33,983 nt of DNA from Acetobacteraceae bacterium (lineage in GTDB: Bacteria > Pseudomonadota > Alphaproteobacteria > Acetobacterales > Acetobacteraceae), in contig DAIDJM010000019.1 in the NCBI GenBank assembly GCA_027451405.1, positions 1 through 33,983 of the forward strand, in the 5' to 3' direction. Both the position numbers and the translations under genes were made by a program. This document shows, piece by piece, positions 7,127-15,198 of this stretch; positions within the stretch are counted from its first letter, which is position 1, and each line of letters opens with the position of its first letter. The notes under the pieces were generated by a model. The model did no database searches, was not told the origin of the DNA, and was given only the letters and a program-made list of their open reading frames with translations.

Positions 7127-8067
7127 TAGTTCGTGAAATCGTCGATGTCTTCGGCGAGCGCGCGGGGGAATTGGTACATCATGGCGTGTCCGCCGCCGGG
7201 CATTTCGACCAGGTGGGAATTCGGCAGCAGGTTGTGCAACTTCGTGGCGTTGACGGGGGAGACGACGGTGTCCTCGGTGCCGGTGAGGATCAGCGTCGGG
7301 GTAGAGATTTCACGGAGGGCGGCGGCTTCCTGTTTGTCGTTCGCCCAGGCGTGCAGTAGCGCGGATTGGCCGGCGGTGACGGCGGGCGGGATCGAGGGCT
7401 CCGTGTAGCCGGGCAGATGGGCCATCTCGGTGACGAAACAGCGCTCAGCCTGGGGCGCGGCGGTGGGCGGGAAGAGCACCCGCATGATGTCGGCGAAGGT
7501 TACGCCGGGGCGGCCGGATAGTTTTGCTTCAGTATCGGGCGGCACTGCGTATGTCGCGGCGCCGGGGGCGAGCGTGCTGAGCAGCACGATGCGGCCTGGC
7601 ACGTGGGGATCGTCGGTGGCGAGGCGCTGAACGATGGCGCCGCCCATGGACCAGCCGAGAAGCGTGGGGTGGGAGAGTTTCAGGGTGGCGATGAGGGCGG
7701 CGGTGTCGTGCGCCATGTCGGCGACGGTGAAGCTTTTGGCGTTTGGCAGGGAGCGGCCGATGCCGCGATTGTCGAACAGGATGAGGGTGTGGTGGCGGGC
7801 AAGCGTGTCGAGGAAGAGGGCGTTCCATTCGGCCATGGTGGCGCGGAAGCCGGTGACGAGCAGGATCGGGGTGCCGTGGCCGAAACGGTAATAGGCGATG
7901 GGGCCGGCTGGGGTTTGGGCGATTTGTTCGGTGGCGGCGTGGTTGAGGGGCGCGTTGGGGGGCGGGAGGGCGCAGGGGGGTGTGGCGGCGGCGGTGAGGG
8001 TCGCGGCGAGGAGGAGGGCGGAGCTTGCAGCGTGCAGCAAGGCGATGCCGAGAGTGGCCGGTTTCAT
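7126..8067 (-). CDS. Exported alpha/beta-fold hydrolase
   Basis: Predicted 313 aa. Residues 1-28 form a Sec-type signal peptide with a long Ala/Leu core and Ala-rich cleavage site, so the enzyme is probably periplasmic or secreted. The alpha/beta hydrolase fold shows the oxyanion strand PILLVTGFRA, the FDNRGIGRS loop, the nucleophile elbow GWSMGG (S140), the acid D266 in GTEDTVVSP, and H294 in GGGHAMMY. This is the TAP/proline-iminopeptidase-like branch; likely reactions are ester or amide hydrolysis, with no substrate visible. A monocistronic gene, with a 165-bp gap upstream in which no other element was recognised. Confidence 0.85.
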   Translation of the reverse strand: MKPATLGIALLHAASSALLLAATLTAAATPPCALPPPNAPLNHAATEQIAQTPAGPIAYYRFGHGTPILLVTGFRATMAEWNALFLDTLARHHTLILFDNRGIGRSLPNAKSFTVADMAHDTAALIATLKLSHPTLLGWSMGGAIVQRLATDDPHVPGRIVLLSTLAPGAATYAVPPDTEAKLSGRPGVTFADIMRVLFPPTAAPQAERCFVTEMAHLPGYTEPSIPPAVTAGQSALLHAWANDKQEAAALREISTPTLILTGTEDTVVSPVNATKLHNLLPNSHLVEMPGGGHAMMYQFPRALAEDIDDFTN

Positions 8068-8232
8068 TTTGGTTCGTTCTACGAAGGGAGGGAATTTCCG
8101 GCCCGGATTGCGAACTTTACACGGGCTTGGTGGAGAGGCGTATGAGTGGTGGTGGCAGTGTAGGCAACCGACAAGCGTGCCATCTCCGCATGGAGGGGCG
8201 CTGAAGCACCCCGCCGCTTACAAATATAGGTT

Positions 8233-8781
8233 TTAAAAAAAAGGCCTAAAATAATCCCTGGCTTCATCGTGCAAAAAAACAGCATTAGTCATCCCGTTGC
8301 GTCCCCAATTCCATCCGCCGCTATCACCATTCAAATAAAGAAACTCGATGGCTTCGGCTCCTTCGAAATCGGTTGGAATCCGAGCGAGAATTTCGGCTCG
8401 ATTCTCCTCTGTAAGCGCCGACTCGTATTCTTCGTAGAACACATCCTTCAAGCGCAACATGAGCGGCGTCCAGATAGCTTTATCATCCTTACCGTAGGTG
8501 TAGGCATATACGTCGACCGGCTCAACCAAACCTACTCGGCCTTTCGAGGTGGGATGAAAGTCAATAACGAACCTTACTCCATTTGGCACTTCGTTGATCC
8601 CGCCATAAAATTCCTGTATGAGTTCAGCCCGGCTTACGTGCCACCCCCGATTCAGCGGTTTTCCCAACCTTACCCAGGACTTATAGAGAAGATTGTACCC
8701 TGCAAGCTTAAAGAATTGTCCAGTCGGCCGGAGTACTGACGAGTTGCCGAAGGCGACTTCTTCGAAAATCAGAAATGACAT
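8233..8781 (-). CDS. Hypothetical protein in a lower-GC island
   Basis: Predicted 182 aa, not recognised. It is rich in aromatic residues (FYGGINEVPNG, VDVYAYTYGKDD, GGWNWGRNG) and has no signal peptide, membrane span or known motif. The ATG at 8781 was chosen because GGAGG lies six nucleotides upstream; an ATG at 8814 would overlap that site. Base composition is clearly lower than around it (about 48 percent GC in a sample line at 8281-8340), and codons use many A/T third positions. This suggests recent acquisition. The gene stands alone between two hydrolases. Such solitary aromatic-rich cytoplasmic proteins are sometimes immunity or effector proteins, but nothing here proves it. Confidence 0.65.
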   Translation of the reverse strand: MSFLIFEEVAFGNSSVLRPTGQFFKLAGYNLLYKSWVRLGKPLNRGWHVSRAELIQEFYGGINEVPNGVRFVIDFHPTSKGRVGLVEPVDVYAYTYGKDDKAIWTPLMLRLKDVFYEEYESALTEENRAEILARIPTDFEGAEAIEFLYLNGDSGGWNWGRNGMTNAVFLHDEARDYFRPFF

Positions 8782-8926
8782 ACACCCCCTCCTCAGCCAG
8801 CAAGCCGTCGTCATTGGAGCGAAGAATTATCAATGCCCAGACCACGCTGCGCAGCAAATCTGCGCCCTTATCAATCCACTGATAAGCACGTAACTTTATT
8901 GCATACGAAATCTTTCGGTCTACGAT

Positions 8927-9799
8927 TTAACCAGTGTGCGCGCGAATAAACAAGCCGGCTTCGGCGAGCGACGCGCGGCCATCGCTTAGCTGGGGGTGGA
9001 ACAAATCCCAGGCGTGGATCATGTCGGGCCAGGTTTGCAGGGTGACGCGGACGTCGGCGGCGGCGGCGGTGGCGGCGAGGCGGATGGAGTCGTCGAGCAG
9101 GGTTTCGGCGGTGCCGACCTGGATGAGCATCGGGGGGAGGCCGGTGAGGTCGGCGTGGATGGGGGAGACCAGCGGGTCGGCCGGGTCGTGGCCTTGCAGG
9201 TAGGCGGTCGCGAGTTCCTGCAGATACGGGCGCGAAATGAGGGGGTCGATGGCGGCTTTGCTGTCCATCGTGGCGCCGGTCATGGCGAGGTCGGTCCAGG
9301 GCGAGGTGAGCCAGAGGCAGGCGGGGAGCGGGAGGTTGTCGCGGTGGAGCGTGGTGAGCAGGGCGACAGCGAGGCCGCCGCCGGCGGATTCGCCGGCGAC
9401 CGTGAGGCGGGCGGGGTTTACGCCGGCGTCGAGAAGCGCGCGGTAGGCGGCGCGGGCGTCGTCGAGGGCGGCGGGATAGGGGTGTTCGGGGGCGAGGCGG
9501 TAATCGACCGCGAAGGTGCGGGCGTGGGCCTGGCGGCCGGCTTCGGCCATCAGGTGGCGGTGGCTTTGGAGCGAGCCTGAGCAGTAGCCGCCGCCGTGGA
9601 AGAAGAGGATCACGCGGGCGGGGTCGGCGACGGGCGTTTGGGTCCATTCGCCGCCTTGGGCTGATGTGACGGTCACGTCCGGGGGGAGGGTGTAGCCGGC
9701 GCCGAGCGCGTCGAGGCGGGCGCGGCGTTCGGGCCAGCCGACGGGGCGGGGGCGGGAGCGGAGCGCGTCGCGGATGACGTCGAGTTCGGGATTGGGCAT
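8927..9799 (-). CDS. Alpha/beta hydrolase, hormone-sensitive-lipase family
   Basis: Predicted 290 aa, a cytosolic esterase of bacterial family IV. The oxyanion motif HGGGY is at 68-72, DYRLAPEHPYPAAL at about 99-112, the nucleophile elbow GESAGG at 136-141 (S138), a GTAETLLDD segment (229-237) holds the acid, and H262 is in MIHAWD. In this segment the usual first Asp is Glu232, so Glu232 or one of the following Asp residues acts as the acid. The ATG at 9799 precedes PNPELDVIRDAL. In-frame sequence further upstream is translated family B repeat (FVLFLKKKNQKNF) and is excluded. The substrate is probably a short-chain acyl ester; it cannot be specified. Confidence 0.87.
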   Translation of the reverse strand: MPNPELDVIRDALRSRPRPVGWPERRARLDALGAGYTLPPDVTVTSAQGGEWTQTPVADPARVILFFHGGGYCSGSLQSHRHLMAEAGRQAHARTFAVDYRLAPEHPYPAALDDARAAYRALLDAGVNPARLTVAGESAGGGLAVALLTTLHRDNLPLPACLWLTSPWTDLAMTGATMDSKAAIDPLISRPYLQELATAYLQGHDPADPLVSPIHADLTGLPPMLIQVGTAETLLDDSIRLAATAAAADVRVTLQTWPDMIHAWDLFHPQLSDGRASLAEAGLFIRAHTG

Positions 9800-9807
9800 A
9801 AGGGGAA

Positions 9808-9931
9808 GTATCTTCTTTTTCTGAAGAAAAAGAAGCAAAAAGACTTTTGTCGTATTAGACTGGTGCTGGAACAACCCCCGTCCTGATACGAAAAAGTTTT
9901 TTTGGTTCTTTTTTTTCAAAAAAAGAACAAA
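9808..9931. repeat. Family B nested palindrome, copy B3
   Basis: Hairpin CTTCTTTTTC-TGAA-GAAAAAGAAG is followed by CAAAAAGACTTTTGTCGTATTAGAC. After the centre come GTCCTGATACGA, AAAGTTTTTTTGG and the second hairpin TTCTTTTTTTTC/AAAAAAAGAAC. TCGTATTAGAC and GTCCTGATACGA can pair as a central stem. It fills the space between the divergent esterase and mutS genes. Confidence 0.82.
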
Positions 9932-9944
9932 GGATGGTTTTGTC

Positions 9945-12554
9945 TTGTCCCCCGTCATGGCGCAATGGTTTGCGCTCAAGGCCCAGCACCCGGATGCGCT
10001 GCTGTTTTTCCGGATGGGCGATTTCTTCGAGCTGTTTTTCGACGACGCCGCCGCGGCCGCGGGGGCGCTCGATATCGCGCTGACGGCGAGAGGCGAACAT
10101 GAGGGGGCGCCGATCCCGATGTGTGGCGTGCCGGTGGGGACGGCGGAGCTTTATCTGGCGCGGCTGATCCGGCGCGGGTTTCGGGTGGCGATCGCGGAAC
10201 AGATGGAGGATCCGGCGGCGCGGGCGGGCAAGGGTCCGTTGCGTCGGGAGATCGTTCGGCTGGTGACGCCGGGGACGGTGACCGAGGAGGCGCTGCTCGA
10301 GGGGGCGCGGCCGAATTTGCTGCTGGCGCTGGCGGAGATCGGCGGCGAGGTGGGGGCGGCCTGGGCGGATATTTCGACCGGGTTGTTCGAGACGGCTGAG
10401 GCGACGCGGGCGGGTTTGCCGGCGCTGCTCGGGCGGCTCGATGCGGCGGAGATTTTGGCGCCGGAAGGGTTGGCGCTCGGCGAGTGGGAGGCGCGGCGGG
10501 CGCCGGGGCGGGTGGCGCCGGCGCCGATGGCGGCGCGGCGGCGGCTGGCGGAGGCGTTCGGGGCGGCGTCGCTCGATGCGTTCGGGGCGTTCGGCGATGC
10601 GGAGGCCTCCGCCGGGGCCTGGCTGGTCGATTATCTGAAGCTGACACAGGCGGGGCGGATGCCGCGGCTTTCGCCGCCGGTGCGGGGCGGGGATGCGGGC
10701 ACGCTGGCGATGGATGCGGCGACGCGGGCGAGTTTGGAGCTGACGCGGGCGCTGGATGGGGGGGCGGCGCTGACGCTGCTCGGCGCGGTGTCGCGGACGC
10801 TGACGGCGGCGGGCGGGCGGTTGTTGCATTCATGGATTGGTGCGCCGCTGACCGATGTGGGGGCGATCGCGGCGCGGCAGGATGGGTGGGCTTGGCTCAC
10901 GGCGGCGCCGGGGGCGGCGGCGGCGCTGCGCGGGGCGTTGCGGGGGGCGCCGGACCTGGCGCGGGCGCTCGGGCGGCTGGCGCTCGGGCGTGGGGGGCCG
11001 CGGGATCTGGCGGCGATCCGCGGGGCGCTCGGGGCGGCGGAGGCTTGTGCTTCGGCGCTGGCGGGGGATGTGCCGGGGTTGCTCGCTTCCGCGCGGGGGG
11101 CGCTCGTTGTGGTTCCGGAACTGGGCGCGCTGCTCGGGCGGGCGCTGGCGGAGGCGCCGCCGCTGCGGCTCGATGAGGGGGGCGCGATCGCGGCGGGGTT
11201 CGACGGGGAACTCGATGCGCAGCGGCAATTACGGGATGACAGCCGGCGGGTGATCGGCGCGTTGCAGCTGGATTTCGCGCAGCGGTTCGGGGTGGCGAGC
11301 CTGAAGATCCGGCATCATGCGCAGCTTGGGTATGTGATCGAGGTGCCGGCGGTGGCGGTGGAGGCGCTGCGGGCGGAGCCGTCGTTGCAGTTGCGGCAGG
11401 GGATGGCGAACGGGGCGCGGTTTTCGCATCCCGAACTCGCCGATCTCGACCGGCGGATCAATGAGGCGGCGAGCGCGGCATCGAGCCGGGAGAGGGTGGT
11501 GTTCGCGGCGCTCGTGGAACGGGTGCTGGCGCAGTCGGAGGCGCTGGCTTCCTTGGCGGAGGCGTTGGCGCTGCTCGATGTTTTGCAATCCGGGGCGGCG
11601 CTGGCGGAGACGGGCGTGTGGTGCCGGCCGGTGGTGGATGCGGGGGATGCGTTCGAGATCGTGGGCGGGCGGCATCCGGTGGTGGAGGCGGCGCTGCCTT
11701 CGGGGACCGCGTTCGTGCCGAATGATTGCAACCTCGCACCGGACCGGCGGGTTTTGTTGCTGACCGGGCCGAACATGGCGGGGAAATCGACCTTTCTCCG
11801 GCAGAATGCGCTGATCGCGATTCTGGCGCAGGCGGGGTTGCCGGCGCCGGCCACGGCGGCGCGGATCGGGGTGGTGGACCGGCTGTTCAGCCGCGTCGGC
11901 GCGGCGGACGAGCTGGCGCGGGGGCGGTCCACCTTCATGGTGGAGATGACGGAGACGGCGGCGATTTTGCACCAGGCGGGGCCGCGGAGCCTGGTGATCG
12001 TCGATGAGATCGGGCGGGGGACGGCGACGCTGGACGGGCTCGCGATCGCCTGGGCGGTGCTCGAGGCGCTGCACAGCCAGTTGCGGTGCCGCACCATCTT
12101 CGCCACGCATTTTCATGAGCTGTCGCAACTGACGCGGGCGTTGCCGCGGCTTTGCCCGCACCGGATGCTCGTGCGGGAGTGGCGGGGCGAGGTGGTGTTC
12201 CTGCACGAGGTGGCGGAAGGCAGCGCGGGGCGGAGCTGGGGCGTGCAGGTGGCGCGGCTCGCGGGGGTGCCGGGGCCGGTGGTGAAGCGGGCGGCCTCGT
12301 TGCTGGCGGCGCTGGAGCGCGAGCGGGAGAGCGTGGCGCTGCCGCTGTTTGCGGCGCTACCGGAAAAAGAGGCGGTTTCCTGCGAGGTTTGCGCGGCTCT
12401 GGAGGGGGTGGATCCGGATCGGGTTTCGCCCTTGGAGGCTTTGACTTTGTTGCATCGGTTGCGGGCGTTGATGGGCGCCTCCGGCGGCCCGGGAGTGCCG
12501 GCCGGGCGCTCGACGGAGGGGGCCGGCGGTTCGGGCATGGCGGGCGAAGTCTGA
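9945..12554 (+). CDS. mutS: DNA mismatch repair protein MutS
   Basis: Predicted 869 aa, near the normal length of about 850-900. MutS binds mismatches and signals MutL. The N-terminal mismatch-binding domain has FFRMGDFFELFF with the Phe-x-Glu wedge (FFE). The clamp and lever region is Ala-rich but complete. The ATPase domain has Walker A GPNMAGKS (608-615), then FMVEMTETAAIL, Walker B IVDEIGRGT, and ATHFHEL. TTG at 9945 is favoured because AAAGGA lies about ten nucleotides upstream; ATG at 9957 is the alternative but lacks a site. The last 25 residues (GASGGPGVPAGRS and on) are Gly-rich and may include degenerate family A tail sequence. Hairpin B3 ends just upstream of the ribosome binding site. 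Confidence 0.95.
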   Translation: MSPVMAQWFALKAQHPDALLFFRMGDFFELFFDDAAAAAGALDIALTARGEHEGAPIPMCGVPVGTAELYLARLIRRGFRVAIAEQMEDPAARAGKGPLRREIVRLVTPGTVTEEALLEGARPNLLLALAEIGGEVGAAWADISTGLFETAEATRAGLPALLGRLDAAEILAPEGLALGEWEARRAPGRVAPAPMAARRRLAEAFGAASLDAFGAFGDAEASAGAWLVDYLKLTQAGRMPRLSPPVRGGDAGTLAMDAATRASLELTRALDGGAALTLLGAVSRTLTAAGGRLLHSWIGAPLTDVGAIAARQDGWAWLTAAPGAAAALRGALRGAPDLARALGRLALGRGGPRDLAAIRGALGAAEACASALAGDVPGLLASARGALVVVPELGALLGRALAEAPPLRLDEGGAIAAGFDGELDAQRQLRDDSRRVIGALQLDFAQRFGVASLKIRHHAQLGYVIEVPAVAVEALRAEPSLQLRQGMANGARFSHPELADLDRRINEAASAASSRERVVFAALVERVLAQSEALASLAEALALLDVLQSGAALAETGVWCRPVVDAGDAFEIVGGRHPVVEAALPSGTAFVPNDCNLAPDRRVLLLTGPNMAGKSTFLRQNALIAILAQAGLPAPATAARIGVVDRLFSRVGAADELARGRSTFMVEMTETAAILHQAGPRSLVIVDEIGRGTATLDGLAIAWAVLEALHSQLRCRTIFATHFHELSQLTRALPRLCPHRMLVREWRGEVVFLHEVAEGSAGRSWGVQVARLAGVPGPVVKRAASLLAALERERESVALPLFAALPEKEAVSCEVCAALEGVDPDRVSPLEALTLLHRLRALMGASGGPGVPAGRSTEGAGGSGMAGEV

Positions 12555-12600
12555 GGCAGGCGCTCGGACGAGCGCAAGGCGGGATCGGCACAGGAAGGGT

Positions 12601-12626
12601 GCCGGCGACGGGGCGCTGTCGCCGGC
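12601..12626 (+). terminator. Possible mutS terminator hairpin
   Basis: GCCGGCGAC (12601-12609) pairs exactly with GTCGCCGGC (12618-12626) around an 8-nt loop, 46 bp after the mutS stop. No T-run follows, so function is uncertain. Confidence 0.4.
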
Positions 12627-12638
12627 GGGGAGAGGATC

Positions 12639-12668
12639 GGTGGCGATCGGGCCGGTGGCGATCGGGCG
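12639..12668 (+). repeat. Two 15-bp tandem repeats
   Basis: GGTGGCGATCGGGC(C/G) occurs twice directly adjacent (12639-12653 and 12654-12668) in the leader of the beta-lactamase-like gene. Meaning unknown. Confidence 0.6.
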
Positions 12669-12686
12669 TCCGCTTGCGGATGGCTG

Positions 12687-12700
12687 AGGTTGCGCAACCT
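12687..12700. promoter_or_regulatory. 14-bp perfect palindrome, possible operator
   Basis: AGGTTGCGCAACCT is a perfect dyad 63 bp before the start of the beta-lactamase-family gene. Its size and position suit a dimeric repressor site. No matching regulator gene lies nearby. Confidence 0.35.
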
Positions 12701-12763
12701 TGGGTATCGTTGCGGATGGCGGCGTTTCGTGGCCATACTGTTCCGGACTTTGGAGGATCTGAC

Positions 12764-13879
12764 ATGTCCGTGGCCAAGCTGCTCGTCGCCGGGGCGATCG
12801 TGACCGCGCCCTCGTTCGCCTCGGCGGGCGTTACCACGCAGGGCAATTTCCGTGTGGAGTATGCGGGCAATTCGATCGGCAATTATCCCGGCATCGATTC
12901 CGCCATCGAAAGCTGGATGGCGGCCAACGGCGTACACAGCGCCCAGTTCGCCTTCCGCCAGAACGGCAAGTTGAAATTCTCCCACGCTTATACCATGGAT
13001 GCGTCGACGCCGCTGGTTACGACCGAGAGCGTGTTCCCGCTGGCCAGCATCAGCAAGATGGTGGTGACGGCAGCGTTCAGCCAATTGCTGCAGCGCGGCA
13101 AGCTGACCGGCGGCGAGAAGGTTTATGCCTATCTCGGGATCACGCAGCCGCTGCTGCCGTCACAGACGCCGGACAAGCGATCGAAGGACATCATTTCGCT
13201 CGAATTGGCCGAGCATACGTCGGGCCTGCCCGGCTCCGGTGCGGGCGATCCGCTGTTTCAGATGCGGGATATCGAGGTTCAGCTAGGCTCCGAACCGCTG
13301 ACCGCCACGCAGTTCACGCAATATCTCTATGGGTTGCCGCTGAACAGCCAGCCGGGGTTCGTCGCGAATTATTCGAATGTGGGGTATTTCCTGCTGGCCC
13401 AGGTGATCGCCAAGGCGGCCGGAATGGATTACTTTACGTACGTCACGAACGACATTCTGGCGCCGATGCATCTGACGAACTGGACGTTGTCGCCGACCAG
13501 CGAGTCGAGCGCCAATCCGAACGAGGTGGCGCCGGACGACCCTTATACCGGGCCGGATGTGTTCGACATTACGAGCAGCGCGCCGCTCAAGCCGTTCAAT
13601 TTCGAAGGCGGCGACACGATCTGGGAGCTGGGCGCCGGCCCGTCCGATATGGTCAGCAACGCCGAGAGCGTCTCCGCCTTCGTGCATAAGTGGAACGCCT
13701 ACGGGCTCGGGCCACGCGCGATCGATTATGCGCGGGACGGGTGTTTGCCCGGGGTGGCCACCTGGGTGGAGTCGCAGACGACGGACGTGGATTGGTCCTT
13801 GTTGCTCAGCGGCGGGGCTTGCCTTGGTTTCAGCTCCGCGGTGATTCAAACGATCCGGAGCACGCTCGCGGGGCTTTGA
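12764..13879 (+). CDS. Exported serine hydrolase, beta-lactamase (class C) family
   Basis: Predicted 371 aa. Residues 1-21 are a Sec signal peptide (KLLVAGAIVTAPSFASA). The beta-lactamase/DD-peptidase fold (PF00144) shows the active-site tetrad S95-I-S-K98, the HTSGLP segment (151-156) and the second motif Y203-S-N205. The third KTG/HxG-like motif is not clear; LLSGGACLG near the C-terminus is the best candidate. Family members act as DD-carboxypeptidases, esterases or D-amino-acid hydrolases more often than as true beta-lactamases, so resistance should not be assumed. The start was chosen by GGAGG eight nucleotides before the ATG. The longer open frame (from 12152) overlaps mutS and is not used. 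The leader carries a dyad and short tandem repeats. Confidence 0.85.
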   Translation: MSVAKLLVAGAIVTAPSFASAGVTTQGNFRVEYAGNSIGNYPGIDSAIESWMAANGVHSAQFAFRQNGKLKFSHAYTMDASTPLVTTESVFPLASISKMVVTAAFSQLLQRGKLTGGEKVYAYLGITQPLLPSQTPDKRSKDIISLELAEHTSGLPGSGAGDPLFQMRDIEVQLGSEPLTATQFTQYLYGLPLNSQPGFVANYSNVGYFLLAQVIAKAAGMDYFTYVTNDILAPMHLTNWTLSPTSESSANPNEVAPDDPYTGPDVFDITSSAPLKPFNFEGGDTIWELGAGPSDMVSNAESVSAFVHKWNAYGLGPRAIDYARDGCLPGVATWVESQTTDVDWSLLLSGGACLGFSSAVIQTIRSTLAGL

Positions 13880-13922
13880 AGGGCGGCTCACGGAGACCGC
13901 CCAAATGGTGCGATCCACAAGA

Positions 13923-13981
13923 TGGGGTCTGGGGCCTTTCGGCCCCAGCCTGTTCAGGGCAGCGCCCTGCCCGCCGGGGGC
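13923..13981 (+). repeat. Family A palindromic element, copy A4
   Basis: ATGGGGTCTGGGGCC edge, intact head hairpin, shortened second hairpin CAGGGC-AGC-GCCCTG, tail CCGCCGGGGGC. It lies in the 162-bp convergent gap between the serine hydrolase and tonB genes. Confidence 0.8.
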
Positions 13982-14013
13982 GCGGCAAAAGCCAGGCTTT
14001 ATTTCCAGTCCCA

Positions 14014-14044
14014 AGCTGGGGCCGTCAGGCCCCGGACCCCGTTA
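14014..14044 (-). repeat. Family A partial copy A5, overlapping the tonB stop
   Basis: On the minus strand it reads TAACGGGGTCCGGGGCC-TGAC-GGCCCCAGC, i.e. edge plus head hairpin only. The TAA of its edge is the stop codon of tonB. It points towards copy A4 across 33 bp. Confidence 0.75.
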
Positions 14045-14767
14045 GCTCTCCAGGCGGACGGCGAGGGAAAAGATGATGGCGTGGCGGGGCATTTTTGCCG
14101 AGAAGGGCGGCAAGCGCGTGCTGCGCACCGCCTGTAGCGCGGCGCGGTCGATTTCGCGGCTGCCGCTGGAACGGCCGATGGCGAGGCTGGTCAGCCGGCC
14201 GTCCGGGTCGACCCCGATCCGCACCTCGGCCACGCCGGAAATGCCGAGCATGCGGACGGTCTCCGGCACCTGCAGATTGGCCTGCACGCGGGCGCGGAGG
14301 GAGGCGGCGTAGAGATCGGTTTCCGTGGCTTGCACCGCGGCGCTGACCGGTTGCGGGGCCGGAGGGACGGGCTCCGCCATCGTGGGGGGCGCCTCGCGCG
14401 GCGGCGGCGGCGGCGGCCGCAGGCGCGGCCGGGCGGCGAAATGACCCCTCGGCCGGACCGGCAGCGGACGCGGCGGCCTGGGGGCCGGCGCCGGAGGGGT
14501 GACGGGCGGCGGGGGCGGCGTGACCGGCTTGGGCACGGGCACCGGCGGCGGCGGGGCCGGCTTCGGCGGCGGCGCCATCGTCACCGCGGCGTGGATGCGC
14601 AGCCTCGCCGCCGGCGCCGTGGCGGGCGCCGGCGGCTCAGGCCGCACGAAGGCCACCATCAACAGGATGCCGGCGGCTTCGAGCGCCAGCGCGACCGCGA
14701 ACGCGCCGCCGAAGCCGAAACGGGATCGGCGCCGGACCGGAAGGCCTGCCGTCTCCGCGGTCGCCAT
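14042..14767 (-). CDS. tonB: TonB-family energy transducer
   Basis: Predicted 241 aa. A short cytoplasmic N-terminus with Arg-rich VRRRSRFGFG is followed by one membrane anchor (about residues 21-40). A very long Pro-rich periplasmic spacer (about 45-155, PPPP-type runs with Lys, Val and Arg) comes next. The C-terminal TonB domain has LYAASLRARVQANLQ, then GVAEVRIGVDPDGRL, and ends with AIIFSLAVRLES. It would transmit proton-motive energy from ExbBD to the outer-membrane receptor encoded upstream. The start is 2 nt after the exbD stop. The stop codon coincides with the edge of repeat A5. Confidence 0.88.
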   Translation of the reverse strand: MATAETAGLPVRRRSRFGFGGAFAVALALEAAGILLMVAFVRPEPPAPATAPAARLRIHAAVTMAPPPKPAPPPPVPVPKPVTPPPPPVTPPAPAPRPPRPLPVRPRGHFAARPRLRPPPPPPREAPPTMAEPVPPAPQPVSAAVQATETDLYAASLRARVQANLQVPETVRMLGISGVAEVRIGVDPDGRLTSLAIGRSSGSREIDRAALQAVRSTRLPPFSAKMPRHAIIFSLAVRLES

Positions 14768-14769
14768 GC

Positions 14770-15192
14770 TCAGGGAGTGGCCACCGGCGCGGGCTGCGCC
14801 GCGACGCCGACATCGCTCACGCCGGCATCGTGGCAGGCATCCATGGCGTGCACGAAAAACTGAAACGGCACGTCCTTCGAGGCGGCGATCGTGACTTCGG
14901 TGTGGGCGGGGTCGGGGTCGCCGCGCAGCAGCGCCGTGAGCTCCGCCTGCGTGACCGTCTTGCCGCTGACCGACATCGTGCCGTTGGCGGCGACGTTGAC
15001 CGTGTATTGCGGGTGGGCGAGGCGCTGCGTCTCGCTCGAGCTCGGCAATTGCAACAGAATGCCCTTGTCGGGGATCATCTGCAGCGTGACGATGATGAAG
15101 AACACGAGCAGGAACAGCATCACGTCGATCATCGGAATGATCTCGACGCGGCCGCGCTTGGCCTCGAGATGCCGCACCCTCGATCCGCGCAT
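14770..15192 (-). CDS. exbD: Biopolymer transport protein ExbD/TolR
   Basis: Predicted 140 aa. A cytoplasmic N-terminus is followed by one membrane helix, IPMIDVMLFLLVFFIIVTL, carrying the conserved proton-path Asp (D23). The periplasmic domain contains TVTQAELTALL and TIAASKDVPFQFFVHAMDACHDAGV, typical of ExbD. With ExbB it forms the proton channel energising TonB. Six bases separate it from exbB and two from tonB, so the three are one operon. Its place beside tonB, not tolA/tolB, favours ExbD over TolR. Confidence 0.9.
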   Translation of the reverse strand: MRGSRVRHLEAKRGRVEIIPMIDVMLFLLVFFIIVTLQMIPDKGILLQLPSSSETQRLAHPQYTVNVAANGTMSVSGKTVTQAELTALLRGDPDPAHTEVTIAASKDVPFQFFVHAMDACHDAGVSDVGVAAQPAPVATP

Positions 15193-15198
15193 CGGGGC

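Noticed and set aside
12478-12500. GCCTCCGGCGGCC in the mutS 3' end as another family A copy
   Set aside because: Only the tail-like segment is recognisable and no head hairpin follows; too short to count as a copy.
12152-12763. Long open frame extending the serine hydrolase upstream into mutS
   Set aside because: It overlaps mutS in another frame, is Gly/Ala/Arg-rich as GC shadows are, and a signal peptide with a good ribosome binding site starts at 12764.
12764-13879. Calling the serine hydrolase an antibiotic-resistance beta-lactamase
   Set aside because: Only the general SxxK and YxN motifs are seen and the third motif is unclear; most family members are peptidases or esterases.
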